From Cryptomeria japonica (taxonomy: Eukaryota; Streptophyta; Pinopsida; Cupressales; Cupressaceae), in the NCBI RefSeq assembly GCF_030272615.1, contig NC_081415.1, positions 188,546,270 to 188,610,269 on the forward strand: DNA of 64,000 bases, read 5' to 3'. The notes beneath the pieces are model-generated. The model was not told the DNA's origin. It saw only the letters and a list, made by a program, of their open reading frames with translations, and did not search any database. Below, piece by piece: positions 31,917-45,036 of this stretch; positions within the stretch are counted from its first letter, which is position 1; each line of letters starts with the position of its first letter. The translations under genes were made by a program, and so were the position numbers.

Positions 31917-33371
31917 TTTTAAATCATCAATAGTCTCTTGGGTGATATTATCCAAATACAATATAATTAAACTATCTTAGAGTGTTGAAATATAGCCTAT
32001 ATTTTTAGTCTCGATTTATTTTAATTAGCCAATTTTTATAGTAAAGCATATTAAAATTTGAGAGAAAAAAATTGGAACCTAACTACATGAGCTAAATTTA
32101 TTAACTTTCCAAGGAAAATTAATGTGCTTGTGAGATGGATTAGATTAGGTTGGCCTTCTTCCCTCACCAAGTATGGTGAGAACTTATGGTAAATAATTAG
32201 TTATTTCAAAAAAAATTGTTGCTATTTGACTACTGACTTGGGTGATGATATTCCTAAAGGGAGAGGATTTCAACAAATAGATTGTCAAAACTAGTGATCT
32301 ATGAATTTGGTGTTTTTGTTGTTAGTGTATTCACTTAAATATTCATGGCCATGCCTACTTTCACTTTGTGTGATAGAAGTTCTTGAGGGTTTGTTCATTT
32401 CCTTGCAACATATTATTGTGCCAAATTTTTTTTGACAAGAGTGTACTTATATGATTATAATTCATTAAGTGCGAATGTCAAAAAAAAAAAAAATTGTGTG
32501 AAATTCCGTACCATCAATTTTTGGGCATGATAAGATGAGGTTTAGTAAGATCACTAAGAGATACTATAGATGTACCAAGCAATGAAATAATTGATAGTGT
32601 AGAATAGGAAACAACTATCTTGGGTGGAACCAAGTCAAGAGATGGTTACATGAGAGGGGGATGTTCATCCTTTTCCATCTAAAAATTATCTTATTCATGA
32701 GCTAATCCTTTCCTATGATTCTTACATTCATTCACAAGATAGTTTTGATGGGTATTTGAACCTAGAATAGATGTTTGAGAAGAAATAGAAACACCTCATT
32801 CTATTGGCAGATATATCTTCAACTCTAAAAGAGATAGAGGGAAATACTAAATAGGAGTCAAAGGTGCCTTAGGTGCACACAATATTTAACTCACATCAAT
32901 TTCCTTTACCTACCTTACCTTTGGTGTAGTAGGAGGAATAAAAGGTACCCCCAGAGGATAAGGGACAAAAGGTACACCTAAGGATCTACCACAAATCGAT
33001 TGTTTCCACTTTCTTAGTGATCCTTTCCTAGATATTGTATGAGATTTAGGTGATTGAAAGACACAAGGGGAAGATTTAGATAGTATGGGCATATTTCCTT
33101 TCTTTTTCTTGGGATAGAGGTAGGAATAGAAGACACTGAAAAGGGTTCAAAATATTTGGGGAGAGGGGGTCTACTCAATCATGCATGCTTATCTTTAGCT
33201 CTAAAATAGGAAGACATAAAGGGATGTTTAAAAGGTTGAGAGATAGAGAAAGACACCAAGCAGATGGCTTTAAATTTATAATAATTTTTAAATAATAAAT
33301 TATTTTTTTATGCTACAAGGGCCTGTCAAACAAGGCCAAAAATGATCAAGAGAGAATCCCCTATGATTTAT
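31917..33371. other. Unassigned spacer
   Basis: AT-rich DNA without a supported gene. The ORF at 32910-33092 is short and has no domain. Probably old retroelement DNA, continuous with the next feature. Confidence 0.35.
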
Positions 33372-34080
33372 TTATGACTTATGTCCAATATCATGGTTAG
33401 TGTGCACAAAATTATTATGGGAGAATTTATGATATTTATGAATAACTAAGGTGATCACATTCATGGAAGCTAGCCATGGAATTCCTAGTTCCACTCTCAA
33501 AAGGTTATATTCATGGATAATGATAAATGTTTTGTTTACCATTGTGTGTTCAAATTGGACCAAAAAGGTGAGATTCCCCATACATGGTAAAGATAGCCCA
33601 AAATGAGTGCAAATGGTCACAAAAATTATCATATTTTTCTTGATGGAAACTGTTAATAAAAAAATCTTATTCACTAATAACATTAACCTTGTTGGCAAGA
33701 TCAACAGAGACACCATTAATGGTCTTTTGGCTAAAACAAGTAGGGATGTGAAGAGGAGTGTATTCTCTTACATATGGAAGATCATTAGGTGAAAATGTTA
33801 TAATAGGATAATCAAAATCATTATCCAATAAATAAATAGGAGCAATTCTAACCATGTTAATATACTCACAAGATTTTGAAGGAGAAGTTATGCTTGTAAT
33901 CAATTTACTAGAATGCGATGCAAAGGGATCTATGTAAATTTGTATCTTGTAGTTTGGTTTCATAATATATTTTTTATTACCTCCTATTTGATTAACACCA
34001 TTATCAATGTAGTCTTGGATTGTATCTAAGGCAAATATATTGCTTGGCTTTATGTCTAAGGATACACTAATATTTGACAA
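33372..34080 (-). pseudogene. Degraded Ty3-type protease region
   Basis: Two overlapping minus-strand frames resemble the protease region of plant Ty3 polyproteins. The upstream one (34080-33667) has FSPNDLPYVREYTPLHI then TINGVSVDLANKVNVIS. The downstream one (33716-33372) has LLRVELGIPWLASMNVI and HKYHKFSHNN, recalling the GRPWLxxMxAIPS...KF pattern. The active-site Asp motif is not recognisable. A frameshift separates them. The call rests on pattern resemblance only. Confidence 0.45.
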
Positions 34081-36302
34081 AATGTGTGCTCATCAAACCA
34101 ACTTGGATATGGATTATATAGATGAAGGAGTATAATTTTTGGAAGAGTGAATAATTTATTACATATAAGCCTCTTTAGGATACTATATTACCTATTAGAT
34201 AGTTTGGAAAATTGTTTGCATCATTTACTGATACTAATACAAAAGCCTCAAAAGATTGCGATATAGTAATTGCATTGGCTTGAAAAGATTTTGTTCTTTT
34301 TATATTCCCTAAAAGAATATGTTGTACCCTAACTATTAGAGTGAAATGATGAGTAGCCCCAATATTGAGCTAGTTTTTGTTGATATTCACATGAGGAAAT
34401 ACAAAAATGTATGAAAGAGTTGTATTTCATTGATAAATATTTTTCCCTGAGCATTGGCTACATATTTTTGATGAACACATGTTGGACATCAAAATTAGGA
34501 AAGTGTGTAGGGGATCTATGAGGAAATATATTGCTAGTAGAAAAACAAATCAGCTACCTTCTCTTTATTTATTTTCTTACAATGGACAAGACCTTAGTGA
34601 AGGTGACTTGTGGACCAATCTTGTCTACAAAGTGTTATAAAAAATAACTGACCAAGTAATCAAAAGGGTTGATACAATGGTAAAGGAGAGAGTAGAAACA
34701 ATCCAACATGGTTTCCTTTGAGGATTGTGATAACAGATTCAATAACAACTCATCCTGACATAAAAAGTCAATACATGAGGTAGTGAAAGTAGAAACATGT
34801 GATTGTAGATCACTTTTCTAATAGTACTCAATTTTTAATGTCTTAAACCTTTATATTAAAGGAATGCTCAAGATATGCAAATCTAGAGGATTGTGGTGAA
34901 AAATAAGGTTGTACTAGTGGTTGTGATAAAAGCATGTTGGAGGTTAGCAAGTTGACTCTACATTTGACCCATGTTATGAAGTAGCATGATAAGGATAGGG
35001 TTAAGTACATAAACAAAAGTTTGAATTATTGATGTTGGAATGTTATTAGTTTGAGTTGTGGTAGATTGACCAATAATAGAGGTAGTAGAAAAATCATGTT
35101 GAAATATGAAGATAGGTTGCATATGGATCAATGACAGATAGGTGTAAAAATGACTTAGAATCGTAGCATTGATAATTTTCTAGGAAATCTTATCGAAGGC
35201 ATAGTCAATTTCATATGTGAAGTGGTCACCATATGAATGATAGGTCCTAGCATCAACATAGATAATTTTGTTCCAATGATATTAGACTACAAATCTCCTA
35301 GGTTTCCCAAAGGTGTAGGATGGAACATAGGTCTCAATGATGTATACCAACATTCACCAGAAATCTTATCATGACCCATTTTCTCTCCACTATAGAATAA
35401 TCCAATGGTTAGAATTTTAAATTCAATTCATTTATTAGTATATTTTCATTTAATAATATAGAGATTTAAATATTTAATTTGGTTAAAATTTTATCTCTTT
35501 AAGAACATTTAAATCCTTTATAACTGACCAACAAAAGAGATGGAACAATGCTAAGATTAAAAAAATTAAGAAATCATGGAGAGAGTAGGCAAAAAGGAAC
35601 TCAACTCTCCATTGTCAAAAGAGGGAATGACACACAATCTAGAAAAATGGGGATTCATGGTGCTTGATACGCATATCTTGACAGTAATTTTGGGTTCATC
35701 ATGAGAACAAAGATAATTAGAGTGATAAAATTATGGTAGGTCAAAAATAAGTTCATGGTAAATGGTGAAAGTGTAAAAATATTAGTTAAACCCATGAAAA
35801 CCAAAAATACTAGTAGAGCCGCAAATCACATAATTGCATAAATTGAGAAGTAAAAAATTGTGAATAATTTCTTTTAAATGACTTAGGAATGAGTACAATA
35901 TATAAAAAAGGAGAACGACCATCTAGAATAGCAAAAACTTGTTGGCAATTGACACTCATCTAGTGCATTTTGAATCTTGATTACTGATTTAGGGTTGTCA
36001 TTGATGGAAAATCTTCATGGATATTTGATTTGGTAGCCTTAATTATTCTCAACCAGAAGCAAGTGTTAACTAGTAACCAGTTAACCGATGTCTCAGAATT
36101 GGTCAGAGTAGTTTTGGTCTGAAAGCATTCTAGTATGTAGTCTTGGATTGTATCTAAGGCAAATATATTGCTTGGTTTTATGTCTAAGGATACACTAATA
36201 TTTGACAAAATGTGTGCTCATCAAACCAACTTGGATATGGATTATCTAGATGAAGGAGTATAATTTTTGGAAGAGTGAATAATTTATTATATAGAAGCCT
36301 CT

Positions 36303-36518
36303 TTAGGATACTATATTACCTATTAGATAGTTTGGAAAATTGTTTGCATCATTTACTGGTACTAATACAAAAGCCTCAAAAGATTGCGATATAGTAATTG
36401 CATTGGCTTGAAAAGTTTTTGTTCTTTTTATCTTCCCTAGAAGAATATGTTGTACCCTAGCTATTAGAGTGAAATGATGAGTAGCCCCAATATTGAGCCA
36501 CTTTTTGTTGATAGTCAC
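36303..36518 (-). pseudogene. Short conserved frame within the duplication, unrecognised
   Basis: A 71-codon minus-strand frame (KKWLNIGATHHFTLIARVQH...) whose counterpart at about 34175-34390 is also visible, so it predates the duplication. The W-NIGATHHFT pattern hints at a retroelement protease or gag-pol piece, but I cannot assign it. Confidence 0.3.
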
Positions 36519-38193
36519 ACGAGGAAATACAAAAATGTATGAAAGAGTTGTATTTCATTGATAAATATTTTTCCCTGAGCATTGGCTACATATTTTTGAT
36601 GAACACATGTTGGATATCAAAATTAGGAAAGTGTGTAGGGGATCTATGAGGAAATATATTGCTAGTAGAAAAACAAATCAGCTACCTTCTCTTTACTTAT
36701 TTTCTTACAATGGACAAGACCTCAGTGAAGGTGACTTGTGGACCAATCTTGTCTATAAAGTGTTATAAAAAATAATTGACCAAGTAATCAAAAGGGTTGA
36801 TACAATGGTCAAGGAGAGAGTAGAAACAATCCAACATGGTGTCTTTTGAGGATTGTGATAACAGATTCAATAACAACTCATCCTGACATAAAAAGTCAAT
36901 ACATGAGGTAGTGAAAGTAGAAACATGTGATTGTAGATCACCTTTCTAATAGTACTCAATTTTTAATGTCTTAAACCTTTATATTAAAGGAATGCTCAAG
37001 ATATGCAAATCTAGAGGATTGTGGTGAAAAATAAGGTTGTACTAGTGGTTGTGATAAAAGCATGTTGGAGGTTAGCAAGTTGACTCTACATTTGACCCAT
37101 GTTATGAAGTAGCATGATAAGGACAGGGTTAAGTACATAAACAAAAGTTTGAATTATTGATGTTGGAGTGTTATCAGTTTGAGTTGTGGTAGATTGACCA
37201 ATAATAGAGGTAGTAGAAAAATCATGTTGAAATATGAAGATAGGTTGCATATGGGTCAATGACAGATAGGTGCAAAAATGACTTAGAATTGTAGCATTGA
37301 TAATTTTCTAGGAAATCTTATCGAAGGCATAGTCAATTTCATATGTGAAGTGGTCACCATATGAATGATAGGTCCTAGCATCAACATAGATAATTTTGTT
37401 CCAATGATATTAGACTACAAATCTCCTAGGTTTCCCAGAGGTGTAGGATGAAACATAGGTCTCAATGATGTATACCAACATTCACTAGAAATCTTATCAT
37501 GACCTATTTTCTCTCTACTATAGAATAATCCAATGGTTAGAATTTTAAATTCAATTCATTTATTAGTATATTTTCATTTAATAATATAGAGATTTAAATA
37601 TTAAATCTAGTTAAAATTTTATCTCTTTAAGAACATTTAAATCCTTTATAACTGACCAACAAAAGAGATGGAACAATGCTAAGATTAAAAAAATTAAGAA
37701 ATCATGGAGAGAGTAGGCAAAAAGGAACTCAACTCTCTGTTGTCAAAAGAGGGAATGACACACAATCTAGAAAAATGGGGATTCATGGTGCTTGATATGC
37801 ATATCTTGACAGTAATTTTGGGTTCATCATGAGAACAAAGATAATTCGAGTGATAAAATTATGGTAGGTCAAAAATAAGTTCATGGTAAATGGTGAAAGT
37901 GTAAAAATATTAGTTAAACCCATGAAAACCAAAAATACCAATAGAGCTGCAAATCACATAATTGCATAAATTGAGAAGTGAAAAAATTGTGAATAATTTC
38001 TTTTAAATGACTTAGGAATGAGTACAATATATAAAAAAGGAGAACAACCATCTAGAATAGCAAAAACTTGTTAGCAATTGACACTCATCTAGTGCATTTT
38101 GAATCTTGATTACTGATTTAGGGTTGTCATTAATGGAAAATCTTCATGGATATTTGATTTGGTAGCCTTAATTATTCTTAACCAGAAGCAAGT

Positions 38194-38214
38194 GTTAACT
38201 GGTAACCAGTTAAC
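38194..38214. repeat. Near-perfect palindrome at the end of the duplicated unit
   Basis: Arms GTTAACTGGT and ACCAGTTAAC around one central base. The first copy (36065-36085) has one changed base. Confidence 0.7.
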
Positions 38215-38264
38215 CAGTGTCTTAGAATTGGTTAGAGCAGTTTTGGTCCGAAAGCATTCTAGTA

Positions 38265-39003
38265 ATTCCAGTGATTGGTAAATATGTTTATAAGTTATGT
38301 GGGACCTATAAGAAGCGTGTTTTTATATTTTTTGGTCCGGTGCTAAGTTTTGATTTGGATTCAAGCCAACTTGCAGTTATATGTTACATATTTTCATATC
38401 TTTGAAAGTCGACTTGTAAAAGATTGTTTTTGGTGTGTGTGGATATATAAGATTAGTTTGGATAATATTTTTTGGTGTGTAGTAGATAAAGTGATCTATT
38501 GTGTGCCAAATGAGTGTAGTTTAACTTGCACACTTTTGATCTTTGGTGATCCAATGAGCAGAATAAAGCAAAAAAATAGTTTGAAGACAACCGATCATCT
38601 ACACTTAACCGGAACTCATCCAAGAATAGATTGATGCTATTTTAGAGTTCATTCACTGTAATTCATCTCTGTATATGTTTTTTAAGGATGTGATTCTTTC
38701 AAGGTTGTAGCCCTTATTGTATTTGAGCAGCGTGCCTGAATGCATATGCTTTCCCATTTTGTAATATTGTTTTACTATTAGCCATAGTGGAATAATATTG
38801 TGGGTTTAAATCCCACCATGGTTTTTCCCATTTGGGTTTCCACATAAAAATCTTGTTGTTATGATCTTGTGGTTGATTGTTTTGTGTTCATGCATTTTAG
38901 TTTAATGTTTATGCTTCCAGTGGTTTAAGAACAAAGAAGAAGATTTATGTACTGGTAGATCACTAATTCACCCCCCCCCTCTTAGTGATCCTTGATTCCA
39001 ACA
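38265..39003 (+). repeat. Fragment of a copia LTR (3' end)
   Basis: The end of this block (CATGGTTTTTCCCATTTGGG then CACCCCCCCCCTCTTAGTGA and CTTGATTCCAACA) matches the pattern of element E's LTR (58760-59153). No PBS or internal domain follows, so it is a truncated or solo LTR. Its start is not defined. Confidence 0.5.
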
Positions 39004-39849
39004 CAACCAACTAGAAAATAGGCTTTCAGCTTTATGCAAGATTGCACAACTAAGCAATCATTATCCTATCTCTTAGCAACTAGCAAACTTATCTAAAGGA
39101 ATATTCTAGGCAGAATATTCTACACTAATAGAAAGAAGAAGAGCGGAGTGGAAGAAGTAAACCAACGTAGTACAGTGAAACCAATATGGTTATTTCCTTC
39201 ATTCATTTTAGAGAATATATAAAATGGGTTTATATTATTAAGAATAAATGGTAATTTTTTTTTAAGAGCTATTATCTTTATACTTCAAAATTCTGGAAAT
39301 GGAGAGACTTTGTTCAATTTTAGTTCTATAAATATATAGTTGCATTTTATTATGCATGTAGGATGTTAGATAGATCATGTTGCACTAAATTCCATCAATC
39401 CTATTGGTTTTGGATTGTTAGGAATCCTCATGTAGAGTAGAGTATTCTTCATTCAAAAGAAAAAGGAGGAAAAGGTGTAGAAAACATTTCCTAATAGTAA
39501 TCTAGTGTGAGAGATGGTGCAAATTTTCTTACAAATAATTAACTATTACAAAATAAGAAACACATATAGAAGGAGGTACTAAATATGCATAAATATTAAT
39601 ACAATGAACACAAATTATACATTAGGAAAATACTTTTAAGAGAAAAACCTTGCACTCTAAAAGCATAATACATTGTATTAGCTAAAAAAACTATTACAAT
39701 ACAATGATAGTACACTACTTCAATAGGATTCTCCAATAATCAATCCAATAACACTCTAAATTAATTTTAGAAGCTTATTATTACCTAGATAAAACTCTTC
39801 ACTTACATAATTCTCCCCAAGACATCTGTTTATAGAGAAATACAAGCAT
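39004..39849. other. AT-rich spacer before element D
   Basis: No gene, RNA or clear repeat seen. Ends with AGAGG (39850-39854), the target duplication of element D. Confidence 0.4.
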
Positions 39850-39854
39850 AGAGG

Positions 39855-40946
39855 TGTAATACCCTAAAAATGGTCATCTAAACCATGAGCCCCTAATCTC
39901 GACAACGTCACCAAGGTCCTAATCAGAGGCAATTAAATCAATCTTGAGCACACAATTAATTTATAAAATCATCAATGTCACATGGCAAATCAATAACTCA
40001 ATATTAATTAAATCATTCCAAGTAAATCATTTTAAACAATTATCTTATTTATTTTAATTAAATATCTTTTGCATATTTAACTAAATAAATCAATTTGTCA
40101 TTAAATCATCAAAAAGAGGAATTAATTTGAAAAATAAATAAAAATTGTCATAAATCTTCAAAAAGGGAAACAAATCAAGAAAGAGGAATTGGAAATTATG
40201 AGCACAAATCTTCAAAAAAGGAAACAAATAAAAAAAGAGAATTAAAATTTGAGAAAAGAAATCAATTGGAGATAATATTGAAAAATAAATTAAAAATTGA
40301 TAAATAATCTCAAAGAAAGCAATTAAAACAATTAAATATTAAAATTGAATGAAATAGAGAATAAATCATTTTTTTCTGATTTTATCTTAATTTAGTTCAA
40401 TTTCTTTTAAAACTGAGAAAATCATCCAATCACATCAATTCATCTGGATTGTGCTTCCTCTTGGAAAATCTTGACCACTCATCATCATTTGATCTCAATT
40501 GTCGGTTTCTTTCTGAATTTTCTATAAATTCAAGCTCTCATCTCTCATTCAAAAATCCTAGAGAATATATTGTTATTATGTTGTTTTTGCTCTAGTTCAT
40601 TGAGACTTTGCATTGAGATATTTCATATTAGTTATGGCATACATACTTAGATTAGTTATTTCATATATTGCTTAAATCATGTTAAATTAATCTTGCATAT
40701 CTAGCTTAAATCTTGCATCTATTTAGCTCATATTCATGCTCATATAGATTTAAAAATCCTTCGTTTAGGTGTTGTCTAGTCACTGGATAGCTTAGCAATC
40801 TAAACTCACATCTACTAGAAGGCAATGGGTCACTTTGTAATGGTTTATTATTAATTGATTATTGATTTACTAACCATGCATCTAATGACTTAATTGAAGT
40901 GTTGTGTATTCTAGATACATATACAAGTCCACTTTTCACACACCCA
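39855..40946 (+). repeat. 5' LTR of element D
   Basis: 1,092 bp, TGTAATACCCTAAAAATGG to ACACACCCA. The 3' LTR is longer, mostly through an AATATTTATTTAATTAATTA-type insertion near 48720 and a short duplication near 49530. TATA box at 40522-40529 (CTATAAAT). Confidence 0.9.
40522..40529 (+). promoter_or_regulatory. LTR TATA box (element D)
   Basis: CTATAAAT, conserved at 49251-49258 in the other LTR. Confidence 0.5.
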
Positions 40947-40950
40947 TTTT

Positions 40951-40981
40951 TGGTGCCCACCATGGGGCTTGAACCCACGAC
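40951..40981 (+). promoter_or_regulatory. Primer-binding site, tRNA-Lys (element D)
   Basis: TGGTGCCCACCATGGGGCTT continuing GAACCCACGAC. Compared from memory with the complement of the plant tRNA-Lys(CUU) 3' end, 28 of 31 positions agree. The three differences are all C-to-T or G-to-A at CpG positions. It lies 4 nt from the LTR. Confidence 0.8.
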
Positions 40982-42801
40982 TATAATATTTCTAATCTTT
41001 CTTGAACAAATTTAATGTTTGGTTTTTATAACTAATAAACATGTGTTAAATTTGCAAATAAAAATATTTCTTTTTGCTTGTTCTTCTGTTATAGTAAAAA
41101 ATGGTCTCTATTTGGAAGGCATAGATTTTTATTGAGCCGTTGGATCTAGACAAAGTTTTGATATGTTGTTGAAAACCAAGTTTTATATAGTTTCACCAAA
41201 GCGATTTTCCTAAAAGTTTCTAGTTTGAACGATAGGAATGACAAAGTGTAGTACTATCGTTTTACTTATTCTTTTGTGACAGCCAAACATGGTCTCTATT
41301 CGGAGGGCATAACTATTTATTGAACCATTGGATCTAAACAAAATTTTAATATGTTGTGTAAAACCTAGTTTTACACATTTCCACCAAAGAGATTTTCCTA
41401 ATTAGCTTTGGTTGAAAAGTTATAAACAACAAAGTGCAGTAATATCAAAACTATCATAACTAGGATAGTCATAAAAAAATGGAAATTCTTGTTAGATTAG
41501 TTTAATTTATAGTTTGCATGCTAGAATTTTCTTTTGATGATTTTTTTATCTTATTTTGGCAACTAATCTTGGGCTTTTAATGTTTCCAGGTCCGCTTGAC
41601 AAATAATTCAATCATTAAACATACGCTTGCCAAATATTATAAACTCAAACTATTGATAGCTTTGTTTTGCAGGTTGCCTCCGGAGATACAAACAAACATT
41701 CTATCTTCTTAATCTTTTTAGGAACACTTCAATTTATATAAGGGAAAGAACTTTGTTTGACGTGTTTTTGGGAGAAATCTAGAGTAGGAGAGTATGCTCT
41801 TGTCCATTTGGACAATCAGAAATCCATACCTTGAGGTTTTTTCTATTGGAGTTTGAGATCTATTGATACCTTTAGAGGGTTTGCCTCTTGAGAAGCCCCT
41901 AAGGCTCAGTGAGAGGGAACGACCCAAGTGAGTCCAGCCAAATCCAGGAATCCAACTCACTATAATAAAATGCTTATGGGGTGAAAGTCCCAAGAGATGG
42001 AATAATTGGTGGCACTGCTTCATTTATGGGCAGTGTCTCATGTTGAGCATCTAAATCATGCTTGCGTGATAGTCAAGTGGTCCTTCCAAATGAAACACTT
42101 ACTAAAAACTATAAGATAGAGGCTACCTGATTCACCTCTGAAAGGGGGATAATATTTGTGCAAGAGAGATAGTAACTCTCCCAGGACACTTGCCATATCT
42201 TTCCCCCATTAGCGTTTGGAGTCGGCTAATACGACGTTGAGAATCCATTGCGTGAGGCTCAACGACCATATTTTGATTAGCTATTGGGTGTGTACCTAAT
42301 TCAGCAAGCAAATATTTTCTTCTCTAATCCAACTTCTATAGGGTTAGCGTGTTGTGATTGAATTATTATACATCTTGCGTGTTTTATGTGTTTTCACCCC
42401 TGAAACTAAAACTGAAATACTGAAATTGGAGAAAACAAATCAACAACTCAATGATAAACTATGTCGTATGAATTTTGATCTTGTCAATTAAAACAATCAA
42501 ACCTTCCCAGATAAGTCTACAGCTAGCATAAAATTGGACATCATAATTCTGAGCATAAACAATCTTGATAGTGTACCCCTGTCGTTGTGTTACATGATTT
42601 TGTCGATCATCTCTAAGATAGTTCAATCAACTACTTATCAAACCTAAGTTAACTTAGATAACACCTTACACAGGATAGATCATTCCTAAAACCAGACCAG
42701 ATCTTAGTTACTTCACTCAATCACTACGTTAAGTGAACAACTAGCTACAATTTGATCTTGACTTCTGCAACACATCTAGCTCTCGATCCTGTCGGTTGTA
42801 A
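40982..42801 (+). other. Leader of element D
   Basis: About 1.8 kb without a supported ORF. Parts align with the leaders of A and B in their own sense orientation. Confidence 0.55.
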
Positions 42802-45036
42802 ATGCTTGTTCAAACTAGACGCTCTTCTAAAAATTCTGACAAAAGTAAGAAGCCCATGGCTACCTTATCTCAACAAATTCAAGATCTCAAGAGAAACATA
42901 TATGACATTCAAGCCCAACAAAAATATTCAATGACCCCTCTTGAGATGAAAATTTATGATATTAAGAACACTAGACTTCAAGAAATGCTAAAACAATTAC
43001 ATAAGATGGAACAAGAAGTAATTGACAATCAAAAGCCAAATCTCAAACAAGCTCACAAGACACCTTCACCAAGAAATAAAGACATTTCCTCCAAATATCC
43101 TCTAGATAGACAGTTTACACCTTTGGGGCAATCTATTGAGTGAACTTTGAAAGAGCTTCTTGAGCATAATATTATCATATTTCCTAAAAAGACCACATGG
43201 GGATGTGAATTTGTGAGTAAGTATTGTGCATATCATAGACAAAATGAACATAAGACTTCAAAATGCATGGAATTAAAATATAAGATTCAAGATCTCATTG
43301 ATAATGGTGTCATTGAAATTGAAGATCTTAATGACTCACCTAAATAAAAAGAAGGAACTATTTCCAAGTATGATCAAAATTATGAACCTATGTCTAGCAA
43401 TGGCTTACATGTAGCCTCCATCTCTTCCATGATGCATCCATCTCCTAAGGGTTATGAATAAAAATCCATACCATCCCCTTCAAACAATAAAACTTCTCAT
43501 GTTTACCTTCAAGGGCTATCTCCTATGGAAATCCAAGTTAATGCAAATATTAATACAAGTTCCTCTAAAGATTTAAAAATCCTAGATCTTATGCCACAAT
43601 GCACTCCAATTCCAAATGTACCCACTTCAGAGAGTCCCACTCAAAATGCTTCACCAACATGCCAAAACATGAACACCTTCTAAGAATCCTCCATGCATAA
43701 AAACAATACTACCCCTTCCTTAGAAGTGACTCCATGTCAAGAGGATAATCTGAAAAATGGAGAAACAAGTCCTATCATAAATCAAGATCAAGGCACCAAA
43801 ACTCTCCAATCCCATCCAATGGTTGAAAAAGATCCTACCTCCCTAGAATCCCATGATGATCCCCTTATACCTTTCCTTTCATTCCAAGATGACCCCCTTC
43901 CATCTCAAGAGAAAACCATCCTTCCATATCCCATTCCTAATCCACTTCCTAAGAAAGATCAGGATGCCTCTTCCACCTTTTCAAACAATCTTATTCAAAA
44001 TGAAGAGTCAAACACCCTTCCTACTCTATCCAATGGCCCTTTTCCATGTCAAGATCAAAGTATCCCTTCATCTCCTTGTCATAATCCCTCATGTTCACCT
44101 TAAGATTCCATCATGCCCATAAAGCCCTCTCATGATCCTATCATTCCTTGCAAGCCACCTCCACCTCAAAATGGACTTGCCTCTAGCATCAAAAGTAAGA
44201 AGAAACCCTTTGTTAAAAAGATCTTTCAAAGCATGCATTATCAAAGAAAAGGGTTAGACATTCATGAATAGGGTATATTAGAAACCCCTGCTATAAAAGA
44301 AAATCTTTATTATAATGGCTATATTTCTCACTCTCAAGATGTTGGTATCCTCATAAATCCTATATTTCTCTAGCTAAATCTGAAAACATGCCTTCACCTT
44401 TGCCCCTTCCATCCATTCTAGGTCCCTATATCCCTCCATCCCTTATGTGGGATCAACAAAGGCACACATCTTTCAATACCTTCCATCCATCTAAAAGACC
44501 TCCATATCATTCCTATCTATCCACACATCTCCCTCCAAGAAATTTGTATGCCAAGCATAAAAGTCATAAATCAAGCAATCCACATGTATTCAAGGATCAA
44601 CATGTCTCATCTAATCGACATGTCAGAAAAAAGAAAAATACAAAATGCCACAAAGGCCCACAAAGAAAGAAGAAAATTCAAAAGTTATATGGGTTCCTAA
44701 GGCACTTGTACAAGCAATGCGCTCTAAGGAACTACAAAAGCATGCAAAATAAAAAACTAGTTGGTCCCTAAGAAGCTGATTGAAGCACAACAGTCTAAAG
44801 AAAAATCAAAATTGGCATCCAAAATTGTTGTTCCTCCATCCAAACCTTCCAAGTATATTCATCCATCACCTCCTTCATCCATTTTGGGTTCTTACTCCCC
44901 AAAATCTATAACCTTTCCTCCATCCAAATCTCAAAATCTGAGATTCACTTCTCCTCCATATGTCCACCATCCCTCAAGGCATGTGCCAATGTTTATCCTT
45001 CCAGAATTTCCATCTATCCATACACAATTCTTCTAA
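42802..45036 (+). pseudogene. Decayed gag-like ORF of element D
   Basis: One frame runs from 42802 through stops at 43141, 43345, 43459, 43681, 44101, 44268 and 44371, then shifts near 44375 and again near 44755. The first part has a coiled-coil stretch, then RQFTPLGQSIE and the knuckle CAYHRQNEHKTSKC (C-x2-H-x4-H-x4-C) followed by KYKIQDLIDNGVIEI. This is the pattern at the C-terminal end of plant Tat-type Gag. The rest (CQEDNLKNGETSPIINQDQG; LGPYIPPSLMWDQQRHTSF; KSHKSSNPHVFKDQHV; PPSKSQNLRF) is clearly homologous to A's ORF. The canonical Retrotrans_gag domain is missing. Confidence 0.75.

Larger units (their letters stand above)
34009..38264. repeat. Tandem duplication, two ~2,128-bp copies
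   Basis: The block beginning GTAGTCTTGGATTGTATCTA at 34009 restarts at 36137 and ends at about 38264. Copies differ by scattered substitutions and very small indels. The duplication cuts the protease-like frame: 34080-34009 recurs as 36208-36137. It does not have TG...CA ends, so it is not an LTR pair. Confidence 0.88.

Noticed and set aside
34009-38264. The duplicated 2.1-kb units as an LTR pair
   Set aside because: They are directly adjacent, lack TG...CA ends, PBS and PPT, and share a cut protease-like frame.
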